Shown piece after piece: positions 9,087 to 18,400 of a stretch of 64,000 nt of DNA (its first letter is position 1; each line of letters starts with the position of its first letter). The notes beneath the pieces are model-generated. The model made no database searches. It was not told the DNA's origin and saw only the letters and a program-made list of their open reading frames with translations. The stretch is taken from NCBI GenBank assembly GCA_016235595.1, contig JACRJX010000041.1:474600-538599 (forward strand). Direction: 5' to 3'. Source of the stretch: Verrucomicrobiota bacterium. Lineage in GTDB: Bacteria > Verrucomicrobiota > Verrucomicrobiia > CAIQCK01. A program made the translations under genes and the position numbers.

Positions 9087-9497
9087 ATGAAAGAAATGAA
9101 ACTTGCAGGAGCAATGTTGGCCGCGTGTGTGGTGTTGGCCGGTTGCACGGCCACTGAACAAGGCGCGGGCTACGGCACGCTCGGCGGCGCAGCCATTGGC
9201 GGCGCGGTCGGCGGCTGGCAGGGTGCCGCGATCGGTGCGGGCGCAGGCGCGCTCACTGGCGCAGTCGTGGGTAACGCCGTCGATCAGAGCGAGGAACGCA
9301 AGGCGCAAGCGCAGCAGGCTCCGCCTCCACCGCCACCTCCGCCACCGGCGTCAGTCCCATACGGAATCCGCACAGACAGGCCCGGACTCGTCAGAAGCCC
9401 GTGGAATCCCAACGGGCCATTGGTGGACGTGACCGGTTTCCCGCCAGGCTCGGCGGTGAAGGATCCGACGACGGGCAGGAACTTCCTCGTACCATAA
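9087..9497 (+). CDS. Glycine-zipper lipoprotein
   Basis: 136 residues. A clear ribosome binding site (aagga, 6 nt spacing) supports ATG 9087. The signal ends in the lipobox VVLAG-Cys. Residues ~30-72 form a glycine zipper (YGTLGGAAIGGAVGGWQG, GAGAGALTGAVVGNAVD) like those of small outer-membrane lipoproteins (SlyB/YMGG type), followed by a run of nine prolines and a short C-terminal segment. It probably inserts in or braces the envelope; the exact role is unknown. A hairpin with a short T-run lies ~80 bp downstream. Confidence 0.82.
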   Translation: MKEMKLAGAMLAACVVLAGCTATEQGAGYGTLGGAAIGGAVGGWQGAAIGAGAGALTGAVVGNAVDQSEERKAQAQQAPPPPPPPPPASVPYGIRTDRPGLVRSPWNPNGPLVDVTGFPPGSAVKDPTTGRNFLVP

Positions 9498-9575
9498 CAA
9501 TAACAAATATTTGCGGGCGCAACGCCGGCTGAAATACCGCGAACACTGCGGAGCGGCGGCAGCGCTTGGTCTGTT

Positions 9576-9608
9576 AGCAGGGTGAGCTTTCAAGCTCGCC
9601 CTGCTTTT
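9576..9608 (+). terminator. Hairpin with T-run, probable intrinsic terminator
   Basis: AGCAGGGTGAGC pairs with GCTCGCCCTGCT (12 bp, one G-T pair) around the loop TTTCAA, followed by a short T-run. It lies 79 bp after the glycine-zipper lipoprotein stop and before the PfkB gene. The T-run is short, so it could instead be one of the palindromic repeats common in this window. Confidence 0.6.
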
Positions 9609-9733
9609 GGTCTGGAGGCATCGGGTCGAGTTGGGCATTGGCCACATTCGGCTGGCGTGTTGCCCCGAGTTTCAACTGAATGAGTGGTCGCCACGAAAAC
9701 CGAAGTCAGTTATCATTCCATCCCTCACAACCT

Positions 9734-10708
9734 ATGAAATCATCGTTCGATCTTATCGTCGCCGGCCACATGGTGGCCGATGTCATCAGCCGCCCCGTCG
9801 CACTCGATCGGCCCATCGGGTTCGGCAAGCTCTTCCACAGCGAGGCCGTTGAGCTGCACACGGGTGGCAACGTCTGCAACGTCGGCATCGCCGCCACCAA
9901 GCTCGGCTTGCGCGTCGGCGCGCTGGGCCGCCTCGGCGACGACAACTGGGGCGCGTTCCTCCAGCAACGCCTGCGCAGCGCCGGCCTCGACCTTGGCGGC
10001 GTCATCGTGGACAAGCATGGCCAGAGCAGCGCCACTGTCGTCTGCGTGGATCCGAGCGGCGAGCGCACCTTCTTTCACACCGGCGGTTGCGGCAACCAAC
10101 TCACCGCCGCGGATATCATCGCGCAGCTCGGTTACATCAAGCGCAGCCGCGCCGTCGCCCTCGGTTATTTTGGCCTGATGCCGAAACTGGAATCGGAGTT
10201 TGGCCGCGCGTTGCGCGCCATCCGCCGCGCCGCGCCGAAGACGCTGACATCGCTGGACTGTGTTGCCGGCGCGAAAGGTTTCGACAATCTCGCCAAAGCG
10301 CTGCCGTGGCTGGACATCTTCGTGCCGAGCCTCGACGAAGCGCGCAACGTCAGCGGGGAGGAGTCGCCGGAGAAGATCATCGCTTGTTTCCGCGCCGCGG
10401 GCGCGCCGGGCATTGTCGGCGTCAAACTCGGCGCGGAAGGCTGCCTGCTTAACGATCCCTCCGAACCGGCGAAGTCGCTGTACGTGCCGCCGGTGCCCGC
10501 GAAGAAAGTTGTGGATGCGACCGGTGCGGGTGATTCGTGGCTGGCGGGGTTCATTACAGCGCGGTTGCACAGCTTCAGTGTGCGCGATGCCGGCATCTTC
10601 GCGAACGCCGTCGGCGCGTGCTGCGTGCAAGCCATCGGCGCGTCCACCGGCATCCGCTCGTTCGACGAAACGCGGCGTCTCGCGCGCCGTTCCGGTTGCA
10701 AGGCCTGA
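9734..10708 (+). CDS. PfkB-family carbohydrate kinase
   Basis: 324 residues from ATG 9734 (MKSSFDLIVAGHMVADV). It is a ribokinase-like sugar kinase that transfers the ATP gamma-phosphate to a sugar hydroxyl in the cytoplasm. The N-terminal PfkB signature region (HTGGNVCNVGIAATKLGLRV) and the C-terminal signature DATGAGDSWLAGF, with the catalytic Asp and anion-hole glycines, are both present. Length is normal for ribokinase/fructokinase-type enzymes. The substrate cannot be assigned from sequence; neighbours give no pathway. A weak ribosome binding site lies upstream. Confidence 0.9.
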   Translation: MKSSFDLIVAGHMVADVISRPVALDRPIGFGKLFHSEAVELHTGGNVCNVGIAATKLGLRVGALGRLGDDNWGAFLQQRLRSAGLDLGGVIVDKHGQSSATVVCVDPSGERTFFHTGGCGNQLTAADIIAQLGYIKRSRAVALGYFGLMPKLESEFGRALRAIRRAAPKTLTSLDCVAGAKGFDNLAKALPWLDIFVPSLDEARNVSGEESPEKIIACFRAAGAPGIVGVKLGAEGCLLNDPSEPAKSLYVPPVPAKKVVDATGAGDSWLAGFITARLHSFSVRDAGIFANAVGACCVQAIGASTGIRSFDETRRLARRSGCKA

Positions 10709-10720
10709 CGGGGCGGGCCG

Positions 10721-11887
10721 TCAATACCTCGGCACGCCCGGGTCCACGTCGGTGGACCAGGCGTCAATGCCGCCTCTGACGCTCTTGAGGTCGGCGTAGC
10801 CCTGCTCGCGCAGGAACTGGAGCGCCTTCATCGAACGTCTGCCGCCTTTGCAATGCAGCACGATGCGGGTGTCTTTCGATAACTCGCCGAACCTCTGCGG
10901 CAGTGCCGACAGCGGCAGCAGCGTCGCGCCGGGAATGTGGCAGATAGCCCACTCGTCCGGCTCGCGCACATCCACCAACGTGAACTTCTCGCCGCGTTTC
11001 AACATCGCTGCCAACTCGACAGCCGTGATTTCGTCTCCAGCGGGCTGTTCATTCATGGTGGGTTCACCTCTCACTCCGCAGAACTGCTCGTAATCAATCA
11101 GCTTCGTGATCACAGGCCGCTCGCCGCACACGGGACAATTCGGGTCGCGCCGCATTTTCATTTCGCGAAACTTCATGTCGAGCGCGTTGTAGAGCAGCAG
11201 CCGGCCGAGGAGCACATCGCCTTTGCCGAGGATGAGCTTGATGGCCTCCGTCGCCTGGATGACACCAATGATACCCGGCAGCACGCCGAGCACGCCGCCC
11301 TCAGCGCAACTCGGCACCATGCCCGGCGGCGGCGGCTCCGGGAACAGGCAACGGTAGCACGGCCCACCAAGGTGCGGCGCAAAGACGCTGGCCTGTCCCT
11401 CGAAGCGGAAGATCGCGCCGTAAATGTTCGGCTTCTTCAGCAACACGCACGCGTCGTTGCTGAGGTAGCGGGTTGGAAAATTGTCCGTGCCGTCAATGAC
11501 GACGTCGTACCGGCCGAAGATATCAAGCGCGTTCTCGCTGCTGAGCCGGACGGCATGACACTCGACGGCGACGTTTGGGTTGATGTCGTTGATCCGCGCG
11601 CGGCCGCTCTCCAGTTTCGAGCATCCCACGGCGCCGGTGCCGTGGATGATCTGCCGCTGGAGATTCGTTTCATCCACAACATCAAAATCCACCAAGCCAA
11701 GCCGCCCGACTCCCGCCGCCGCCAGATACATCGCCGCCGGCGATCCCAGCCCACCCACCCCGATACAGAGGACACTGGCAGCCTTCAACTTCTCCTGGCC
11801 GACCAGGCCCACCTCCGGCAACGTCAGGTGCCGCGAATAACGCCGAATCTCTTCGTTCGTCAGCTTTACTGGAGTTGGCTTGTCCAT
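10721..11887 (-). CDS. moeB: MoeB/ThiF-type sulfur-carrier adenylyltransferase with C-terminal rhodanese domain
   Basis: 388 residues. Residues 1-250 are a ThiF/MoeB E1-like domain that adenylates the C-terminus of a MoaD/ThiS-type sulfur carrier: GVGGLGSPAAMYLAAAGVG (nucleotide loop), DGTDNFPTRYLSND, and zinc ligands CYRC and CPVC. Residues ~285-388 are a rhodanese domain with the active loop CKGGRRS, which can supply persulfide sulfur. The fusion is typical of MoeZ/MoeB-R proteins serving molybdopterin or thiamine/cysteine biosynthesis. Which carrier it serves is unclear because none lies nearby. A DUF167 gene precedes it on the same strand, with a 66-bp gap. Confidence 0.9.
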   Translation of the reverse strand: MDKPTPVKLTNEEIRRYSRHLTLPEVGLVGQEKLKAASVLCIGVGGLGSPAAMYLAAAGVGRLGLVDFDVVDETNLQRQIIHGTGAVGCSKLESGRARINDINPNVAVECHAVRLSSENALDIFGRYDVVIDGTDNFPTRYLSNDACVLLKKPNIYGAIFRFEGQASVFAPHLGGPCYRCLFPEPPPPGMVPSCAEGGVLGVLPGIIGVIQATEAIKLILGKGDVLLGRLLLYNALDMKFREMKMRRDPNCPVCGERPVITKLIDYEQFCGVRGEPTMNEQPAGDEITAVELAAMLKRGEKFTLVDVREPDEWAICHIPGATLLPLSALPQRFGELSKDTRIVLHCKGGRRSMKALQFLREQGYADLKSVRGGIDAWSTDVDPGVPRY

Positions 11888-11953
11888 TGTCCTCGGCTCA
11901 AACAGAAAGGCTCCGCCCCCTAAAAATGCGCAGCGATTTGGTCAGGAGAGGAA

Positions 11954-12292
11954 TCAACCTCTCTCCTCGTCGCTGCTCTCGGCGGGCGGTTTCATGCCGA
12001 CGATTCTGCCAGCAAGCTCGGCCCGCGCCAATGCTTCATTCAAGTCGCGGACAAACACCGTCTTGCTTCGCGATTTTTCGCCGCGCAACAACTCGCACTG
12101 GCTGCGTTTCACGCGAAACAACTTCGCGAGACACTCCAGCAACACCTCGTTGGCCTTGCCCTCGACCGGCGGCGCCTTCACGCGCACCTTCAATTCCGCG
12201 CCATGTAACCCCACCACTTCGCTGCGCGACGCACCGGGCTGGACGCGCACCGAAAGCTGGCAGCCGTTTGGAGTTCTTTTCAGGAATGGCAT
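11954..12292 (-). CDS. DUF167 (YggU-like) protein
   Basis: 112 residues, the usual length for the DUF167/YggU family, whose function is unknown. Signature stretches are visible: LSVRVQPGASRSEVVG near residue 13 and VKAPPVEGKANEVLLECLAK near residue 38, followed by the basic GEKSRSKTV segment. Probably cotranscribed with the downstream MoeB-like gene. The last ~20 residues are charged and variable. Confidence 0.9.
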   Translation of the reverse strand: MPFLKRTPNGCQLSVRVQPGASRSEVVGLHGAELKVRVKAPPVEGKANEVLLECLAKLFRVKRSQCELLRGEKSRSKTVFVRDLNEALARAELAGRIVGMKPPAESSDEERG

Positions 12293-12428
12293 AGTCCGTT
12301 AATTTAGCGCAGTGTTTCCACAATGCGAGTTTTCGATGACGGGCCGCGGTTGTTCTCTTGTCGCCCGCCAACAAAAGGCTTTTGCCATTACGGCCGGTTT
12401 GTTACAAGTCGGCGTTTTGAAACGCGGA

Positions 12429-12452
12429 GCCGGCGACGCCGGCAACGTTTTT
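12429..12452 (+). promoter_or_regulatory. GC-rich hairpin plus T-run just upstream of hisD
   Basis: GCCGGC-GAC-GCCGGC forms a 6-bp stem and is followed by AACG and five T, ending 16 bp before the hisD ATG. The position suggests attenuation, but no leader peptide rich in His codons was found and the T-run is separated from the stem, so a repeat element is equally possible. Confidence 0.3.
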
Positions 12453-12468
12453 GAACGGAAACCAAAAC

Positions 12469-13764
12469 ATGAAATGCCTTGATTACCGCTCGGCGGATTT
12501 TGAAGCCGGACTCGCGGCGCTGGAGCAGACCAGCCTGTTCGACCCGGCCATCGAAGCGCGCACCCGCGACATCGTTGAAGCGGTGCGCCAGCGCGGCGAC
12601 GACGCACTCGTCGAGGTGACGGCGCGTTTCGACGGTTGGTCGCCGGCGACGGCTAGAGATTTCCGCGTTACCGACGCTGAACTGCGCGACGCCGGGAAGA
12701 GTGTCAGCGCGGAGTTCAAGCGGGCCGCGAAGTTCGCATTGCGGAACATCGAGTTCTTCAACCGCCGCGGCCTCCGTCGCGGCTGGTCCGCGCGCAATCC
12801 GCAAGGCGCGCGCGTCGGTGAAAAATTCGATCCATTGCGGCGCGTCGGCATCTACGTCCCCGGTGGCACCGCGCCGTTGGTTTCCACGAGTCTCATGACC
12901 GTCGCGCTCGCGCGCATTGCCGGCTGCCCGCAACGGGTTGTCTGCACGCCCGCCGGCAAGGATGGCCGTGTCAATCCCGCGATCCTCTTCGGCCTGAAAC
13001 TCTCCGGTGCAACCGAAGTTTACAAACTCGGCGGCTCTCAAGCCATTGCGGCGATGGCGTTCGGCTCGCCAACCATCGGGCGCGTCGCAAAGGTCTTCGG
13101 TCCCGGCAATGCCTATGTCGTCGCGGCCAAGCGGCTCCTGTTCGGCCATGTCGGCGTGGACTTGTTGCCCGGCCCCAGCGAACTCCTCGTCATCGCTGAC
13201 GATTCGGCCAATCCAAAGCTCGTCGCTGCTGATCTTCTTGCGCAAGCCGAGCACGGCAGCGGCCATGAGCGTGTGTTCCTCGTCACGACTTCCGGGAAAC
13301 TTGTCGCTGCTGTCGAAGCAGCCGTTGCGCAGCAACTGGCGACGCTCTCGCGCCGTGACTTCATTGAAAAAACGCTCGCCGCAGGCGGCGTCGCGGTGCG
13401 GGTCGGCTCGCTCGCGCAGGCCGCTGACATCGCCAACCGCATCGCGCCGGAGCACCTCGAACTGCACTGCCGTGGCGCGCGCAAGCTGTTGCCGAAGCTG
13501 ACAACCGCCGGCGCGATTTTTATCGGGCCGTTCAGCCCGACCGTCGCGGGCGATTTCGTCGCCGGACCCAGCCACGAGCTGCCAACCGGTGGCGCGGGCC
13601 GCATCTTTGCCGGGCTGACGGTGGACCAGTTCCAGCGCCGCACCAGCGTCGTTGAGTATTCGCGCGAGGCGCTGCGGAAATCGGTGGCTGCCATCGGGCA
13701 GTTTGCCGCTGCCGAGGGTCTCGACGCGCACGGCCGTTCGGCCAGCATCCGGTTCGAGCCATGA
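12469..13764 (+). CDS. hisD: Histidinol dehydrogenase
   Basis: Oxidises L-histidinol to L-histidine in two NAD-dependent steps, the last steps of histidine synthesis. 431 residues from ATG 12469; an upstream in-frame TTG is less likely. Family landmarks: YVPGGTAPLVSTSLMT, KLGGSQAIAAMAFG, KVFGPGNAYV, GPSELLVIAD, the zinc/catalytic segment LLAQAEHGSGHERV, the catalytic pair in RIAPEHLEL, and GPSHELPTGG. Its stop overlaps the hisC start (ATGA), so hisD-hisC-hisB are one translationally coupled operon. Confidence 0.97.
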   Translation: MKCLDYRSADFEAGLAALEQTSLFDPAIEARTRDIVEAVRQRGDDALVEVTARFDGWSPATARDFRVTDAELRDAGKSVSAEFKRAAKFALRNIEFFNRRGLRRGWSARNPQGARVGEKFDPLRRVGIYVPGGTAPLVSTSLMTVALARIAGCPQRVVCTPAGKDGRVNPAILFGLKLSGATEVYKLGGSQAIAAMAFGSPTIGRVAKVFGPGNAYVVAAKRLLFGHVGVDLLPGPSELLVIADDSANPKLVAADLLAQAEHGSGHERVFLVTTSGKLVAAVEAAVAQQLATLSRRDFIEKTLAAGGVAVRVGSLAQAADIANRIAPEHLELHCRGARKLLPKLTTAGAIFIGPFSPTVAGDFVAGPSHELPTGGAGRIFAGLTVDQFQRRTSVVEYSREALRKSVAAIGQFAAAEGLDAHGRSASIRFEP

Positions 13765-14822
13765 GCTATCTCCGCCCCAACATCGAGCGATTGCACGCTT
13801 ACGTGCCGGGCGAGCAGCCGAAGGTCGCCGGCCTCGTCAAGCTCAACACCAACGAGAACCCCTATCCGCCGTCGCCCAAGGTCGCCGCGGCCCTTCGCAA
13901 AGCGGTCGGCGACGGCGCTACGCTGCGGCTTTATCCCGATCCGGTCTCGAACGCGCTTCAGGTGAAGATCGCCGCGCTTTACGGCTTCAAGCCGGAGCAG
14001 GTTCTCGTCGCCAACGGCAGCGACGAGGTGCTGACGCTGGCGTTGCGCGCGTTCGTTGACGACGGCCAGCGTGTGGTCTACGCGATGCCGAGCTACTCGC
14101 TGTATCCGGTTCTTGCCGACATCCAGGGTGCAAAAAAGCTGGAACTGGAAATGAATCCTGACTTCACGCTGCCGGAACGGCTTTTCCACGAGCGCGCGCC
14201 GCTGAAGCTCGTCACCAGCCCCAACGCCCCGAGCGGTGTCGCTGTGCCGACGAAAACGCTGGACCGGCTCTGCGCGGCCTCGCGAGGTGTCGTGCTGATC
14301 GACGAAGCCTACGTGGACTTCGCTGACGACAACGCGCTCCGCCTCGTGAAGAAACACCGCAACGCGCTGGTGGCTCGCACACTCTCAAAAAGCTACTCGC
14401 TTGCCGGGATGCGCGTCGGCTTCGCCATCGGCCACAAGGCGCTCATCGAGGGGCTGATGAAGGTCAAGGACAGCTACAACGTGAACCGGCTCAGCCAGAC
14501 GGCGGCACTGGCGGCGCTCGGCGACCGTGCGCATTTCGCGGTGAACGTCCGGCGCGTGAAGGCGACGCGTGAGCGGTTGCGCAACGCGCTGCGAGCATTG
14601 GGCTTCGATGTGCTGCCGAGCGCGACCAACTTCCTGTTCGCAAAGCCGCCAGCGGAACTGACGGCACAAACATTCTACGAGGCGCTGCGCGCGCGGAACA
14701 TCCTGGTGCGCTGGTGGAGCGATCCGCGTGTGCGCGACCGGGTGCGGATTACCATCGGCACGGACGTGGAAACGGATAAGCTGCTCGCGGCAACGTTGAG
14801 CATTCTGGCGGAGGTCCAATGA
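13761..14822 (+). CDS. hisC: Histidinol-phosphate aminotransferase
   Basis: PLP enzyme converting imidazole-acetol phosphate to histidinol phosphate. 353 residues. Motifs: LNTNENPYPPSPKV, VANGSDEVLTLALRAF, TSPNAPSGV, LIDEAYVDFAD and the PLP-lysine segment TLSKSYSLAGMRVGF (lysine at about residue 210). Starts within the hisD stop (ATGA) and its own stop overlaps the hisB ATG in the same way. Confidence 0.97.
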   Translation: MSYLRPNIERLHAYVPGEQPKVAGLVKLNTNENPYPPSPKVAAALRKAVGDGATLRLYPDPVSNALQVKIAALYGFKPEQVLVANGSDEVLTLALRAFVDDGQRVVYAMPSYSLYPVLADIQGAKKLELEMNPDFTLPERLFHERAPLKLVTSPNAPSGVAVPTKTLDRLCAASRGVVLIDEAYVDFADDNALRLVKKHRNALVARTLSKSYSLAGMRVGFAIGHKALIEGLMKVKDSYNVNRLSQTAALAALGDRAHFAVNVRRVKATRERLRNALRALGFDVLPSATNFLFAKPPAELTAQTFYEALRARNILVRWWSDPRVRDRVRITIGTDVETDKLLAATLSILAEVQ

Positions 14823-15439
14823 AACGCATCGCAAAAATCAAACGCCACACAGCAGAGACGAAAATCGATTTGACGCTCAGCGTGGACGGTCACGGCAAGG
14901 GCAACGTGAAGACCGGCATCCCGTTCTTCGACCATATGTTGACGCTGCTGGCAAAGCACTCGCTCTGCGACCTGCGGTTGCGTTGCAAGGGCGATATCGA
15001 GATTGATTTTCATCACACCGTCGAGGACTGCGGCATCGCGCTGGGGCAGGCGTTTGCACAGGCGCTCGGCGACAAGCGCGGCATCAAACGCTACGGCTGG
15101 TCGCGCGTGCCGATGGACGAAGCGCGCGTGGAGGCAACGCTCGATTTCAGCGGCCGGCCGGTGTTGGTCTATGAAGGCAAGCGCCTGCTGAAGGCCGGTG
15201 GCGCAGTGATCGGCCGCACGGCAAGCAAGCGGTTCACGCCACAACTCGTGGAAGAGTTTCTACGCGCCTTCGCCACCAGCGCGGCGATGAACCTGCACAT
15301 CGTCATTCAATCCGGCCGCGATGCGCACCATATGATCGAGGGCGTGTTCAAGGCGCTTGCGAAGGCGCTGGACCTCGCCTGCCAGCGCGACGCGCGCGTC
15401 CAAGGCGTGCCGAGCACCAAGGGAACGCTGAGTCGCTAA
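14819..15439 (+). CDS. hisB: Imidazoleglycerol-phosphate dehydratase
   Basis: Dehydrates imidazole-glycerol phosphate to imidazole-acetol phosphate with a di-manganese centre. 206 residues, the monofunctional form without a phosphatase domain. Metal-binding motifs are present: GIPFFDHMLTLLAKHS, DFHHTVEDCGIALGQA and DAHHMIEGVFKALAKAL. Last gene of hisDCB; hisG is ~43 kb away, so the pathway is dispersed. It converges with the AsmA-like gene across a 56-bp gap. Confidence 0.97.
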   Translation: MKRIAKIKRHTAETKIDLTLSVDGHGKGNVKTGIPFFDHMLTLLAKHSLCDLRLRCKGDIEIDFHHTVEDCGIALGQAFAQALGDKRGIKRYGWSRVPMDEARVEATLDFSGRPVLVYEGKRLLKAGGAVIGRTASKRFTPQLVEEFLRAFATSAAMNLHIVIQSGRDAHHMIEGVFKALAKALDLACQRDARVQGVPSTKGTLSR

Positions 15440-15495
15440 CGAACCGGTTTCAATCATCCCTGGCGGCCGAAGCCCCGGCAGAGATGACCACCGGC

Positions 15496-18400
15496 TTACT
15501 TCTTCCCGCCGAAAAATCCCTTCATGAGATCGCCGGCTTTGCTTTTGAGGGCATTCGTCCCCGCTTCGCCCAACGCCGCAGACGCAGCTGCGTTGTAGTC
15601 TATTTGCGTGGCGCCGATCCGGCCGCGCACCGGGACAGTGATCGTTGCCGGCAAATACTGGGCGACGGTGGCATTGGCATCGCGGATTTTTTTCGGCATC
15701 GGCAGCCCGACCTGCATATTGAGCGTCTGGTCGAATCGCACCGTGCCCGCGAGTGTGAGTTCCAATCCGCTGAGATGCATCACGGCCTTGTCCATTCGAA
15801 ACTCGCCGCGCTCGATGACGAAGTTCGTCGGCTGGATGTCGCCGGCAGCGTCCGCCTGTCCCTGGCCCACGAAATTCGTAATCTCGGCCAGCATCGGCAC
15901 GCCTTGGATGCGCAGGTTCTTGGCCATGAAACTCCCCTTGCCTGTCAGCTTGGCGGCGAGCAGGTCCGTCAGGTTGGCCGGCTTCGGCAACGGCAGCGGC
16001 CCGTCGTAGGTCACGTCCGCGTCGAGCGACGCAGCTCCTTGAATCGCACCTTTCTCGAGGAGACCGAGGAACCGCGCCAAGCCGAGGGTCAGCCCGATAT
16101 CCTTTGCCGACAACGTCAAGTGCGTGCGTTTGTTCACGTCCACGTCGCCTTTCAAGGACGTGGCGCCGCCGTTGATCTTGCATGCGTAGTCCAGCGGAAG
16201 CCGCCCGCCTTTCATCTCGGCGGCAAGTGGCGGTCCCTCAATGATCACGTCGGTATACGCGTAGGTCCCGTAGCTAAGCTTGGCAACGAGCGAGATGTCG
16301 CCGAGCCACGCGAGCGTATTCGTGCCGGGCGAAAGCGGACCGGTGAACGCGATGGATGCGGATTGCGCTCCCGTGCCGCGGATTTCGCCGGCATCAAACG
16401 CCGTCAACAACGGCTTCAATCGCACCGGGTCGTAGGTCAGATCGGCGACGAGGTTCTCGGCGGACAATGGTTGGCTGGCCAGCGAGCGGATCGTGCCGCT
16501 GACAACACCGCGCGCGACTTGGGCACGCAGTTCGCTGCCAGTCGCGATGGAAACGGTGAATCCATCCTTCGTGTTCGCGAACGTGCCGGTCAGCTTCGCA
16601 ACAGGCTCCGGCTCGTCAATCGCGATGCCCTTGGTTTGCGGGCCTTTGAAGCGGATATTCTGGCCCGTGAGTGTAGCCGTGTAGGGAAACGCACCGCCGC
16701 TGGCCTTGACATCCGCGGCAACCTTGAGATTGCCGGCCAGCTCGGTGTTGTTGGTGAGCGCGCCGACTGCGACGGCCACAGTGCCCAGCGTGGTGAGGTC
16801 CGCCGCGCCTTCAAGGTGGCCGTCCAACGTGGCCAGCTTGCCCTGCGCATCGAGAGCAACGTTGGCTTGCGCGTCGAGGTTGGCCAGCGCCGTCTTCAGG
16901 CTGGCGCGAGTGACACGATAAGAGCCACTCGCCGAGTCGAGACTGGCCTGCACATCGAGCGAAGGTTTGCCGAGCGAGACAGGCCCACCAGCCAGCCTGG
17001 CCGGCTTCAGCGTTGTCTCCGGCAAGTCGAGCTTCGCGGCGATTTCCTGTTTCGCGCCGAGCAGCGCGCCGCGCAACCGCATCTCAAACGGGCCTGCGCC
17101 GCCCGCCACGGTCGCACCCTTGAAATAACCGGGCGCAGCCGCCACCAGCGCCACCGGGTCCAGCGAGCCGGCCATCTGCAAATCGCTCTGGTCGCTGTTC
17201 GGATCGAGCGCGAGTTTGCCTTTCAGTGACGCGACCTCGATGCCGGCGATTCGCGCCGCGCCGGAGAAGATCTCGATGGGCGTCTTCAACGGATCGACCG
17301 CGTTGACCGTTGTGACAATGTCGCAGGTCAACGTCTGCGGCCAGCGGATGGCGGATGGGGCTTTTGGCCCCGTCATCGCAAAATCCTTCAGCTCGGCGTG
17401 CAGTTTCTTCACCGCCAGCTGGGCGAGCGTGCCGTCGGCTTCAAACTGCGCGGTGACGCTGCCTCTGCCGTCCATGCCTTCGAGCGACACGCCCCAAACA
17501 CGCGCGAGATCGAACAACGGCTGAACGTTGCCAGCGGCATTCGCGGCTGCATTCACTGTCGCCGCGCCGATATCGCCTCCCTTTGGCAGCACCACCGATG
17601 CGGCTGCGGCAAACGTCGCGCCGGGCATGGTCACGCGCACCTCCGGCACCTCGTAGCGACCCGCGCCGAAATCCGTCGTGCCACGGCCAGCCACTTTGAT
17701 TTCCAGCGGTTGCCGGCCCGCCACCGCACCCGCCGGCAGGACTCTCGCCACAAGGCTGACCGATTTGAACTCGACCTTTGTCCAGCCGGGCGAGCCAACA
17801 CCGGTCAGTTCCAGTTTGCCGTCGGGAATCTGGATACCCGATGTTTTGAGTCCGTTGATCTCGGCCTGAAGACTTATCGGCGTGCCGGCTTGGCCGCTTG
17901 TTTCGGGCGGAACGATCAGATGGGCGTTCACACGGCCAGACAGCGGCAGCGTCGGCGGAATCAGGTCAGTGAACCGTCGCGCCTTTGCCATCAGCGCATC
18001 CAGATCGGCGGAAGCGTGCAGATCAACCTCCAACGCGGAGCCAGCGCCTTTCTTTTCAAACTGCAGCCGGCCCTTGGCGTCGAGCGCGTCGTCCATGTGC
18101 GCTTTGAGGTCTTCGATGTGATAGACGCTCTTCTCGATATTCACCGCGAGCCGCAGCCGCGCCGCGAGTTCTTTCACCAACGGCACCAGCGCCCCATCCG
18201 GCCCGGTTTCAGCAAGACCCTCGCCACGAATGTCGAGGTTGCCCTCGATGATTTTGGCGGAGGCTTTGAGGCCCTGAATGCCACCCGTGATGCGACCCTG
18301 CAACTTCCGCCCGGTGGCAATGACGCCGGGAAACCGCTCAGCCAGCGCCGCGATGTCCGCCTGCATCGTCACGTCGCCCTGCAATGCCGGCGCTGCCGGG

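Noticed and set aside
15484..17229. 581-residue open frame on the plus strand
   Set aside because: Antisense to the AsmA-like gene; composition is of a shadow frame.
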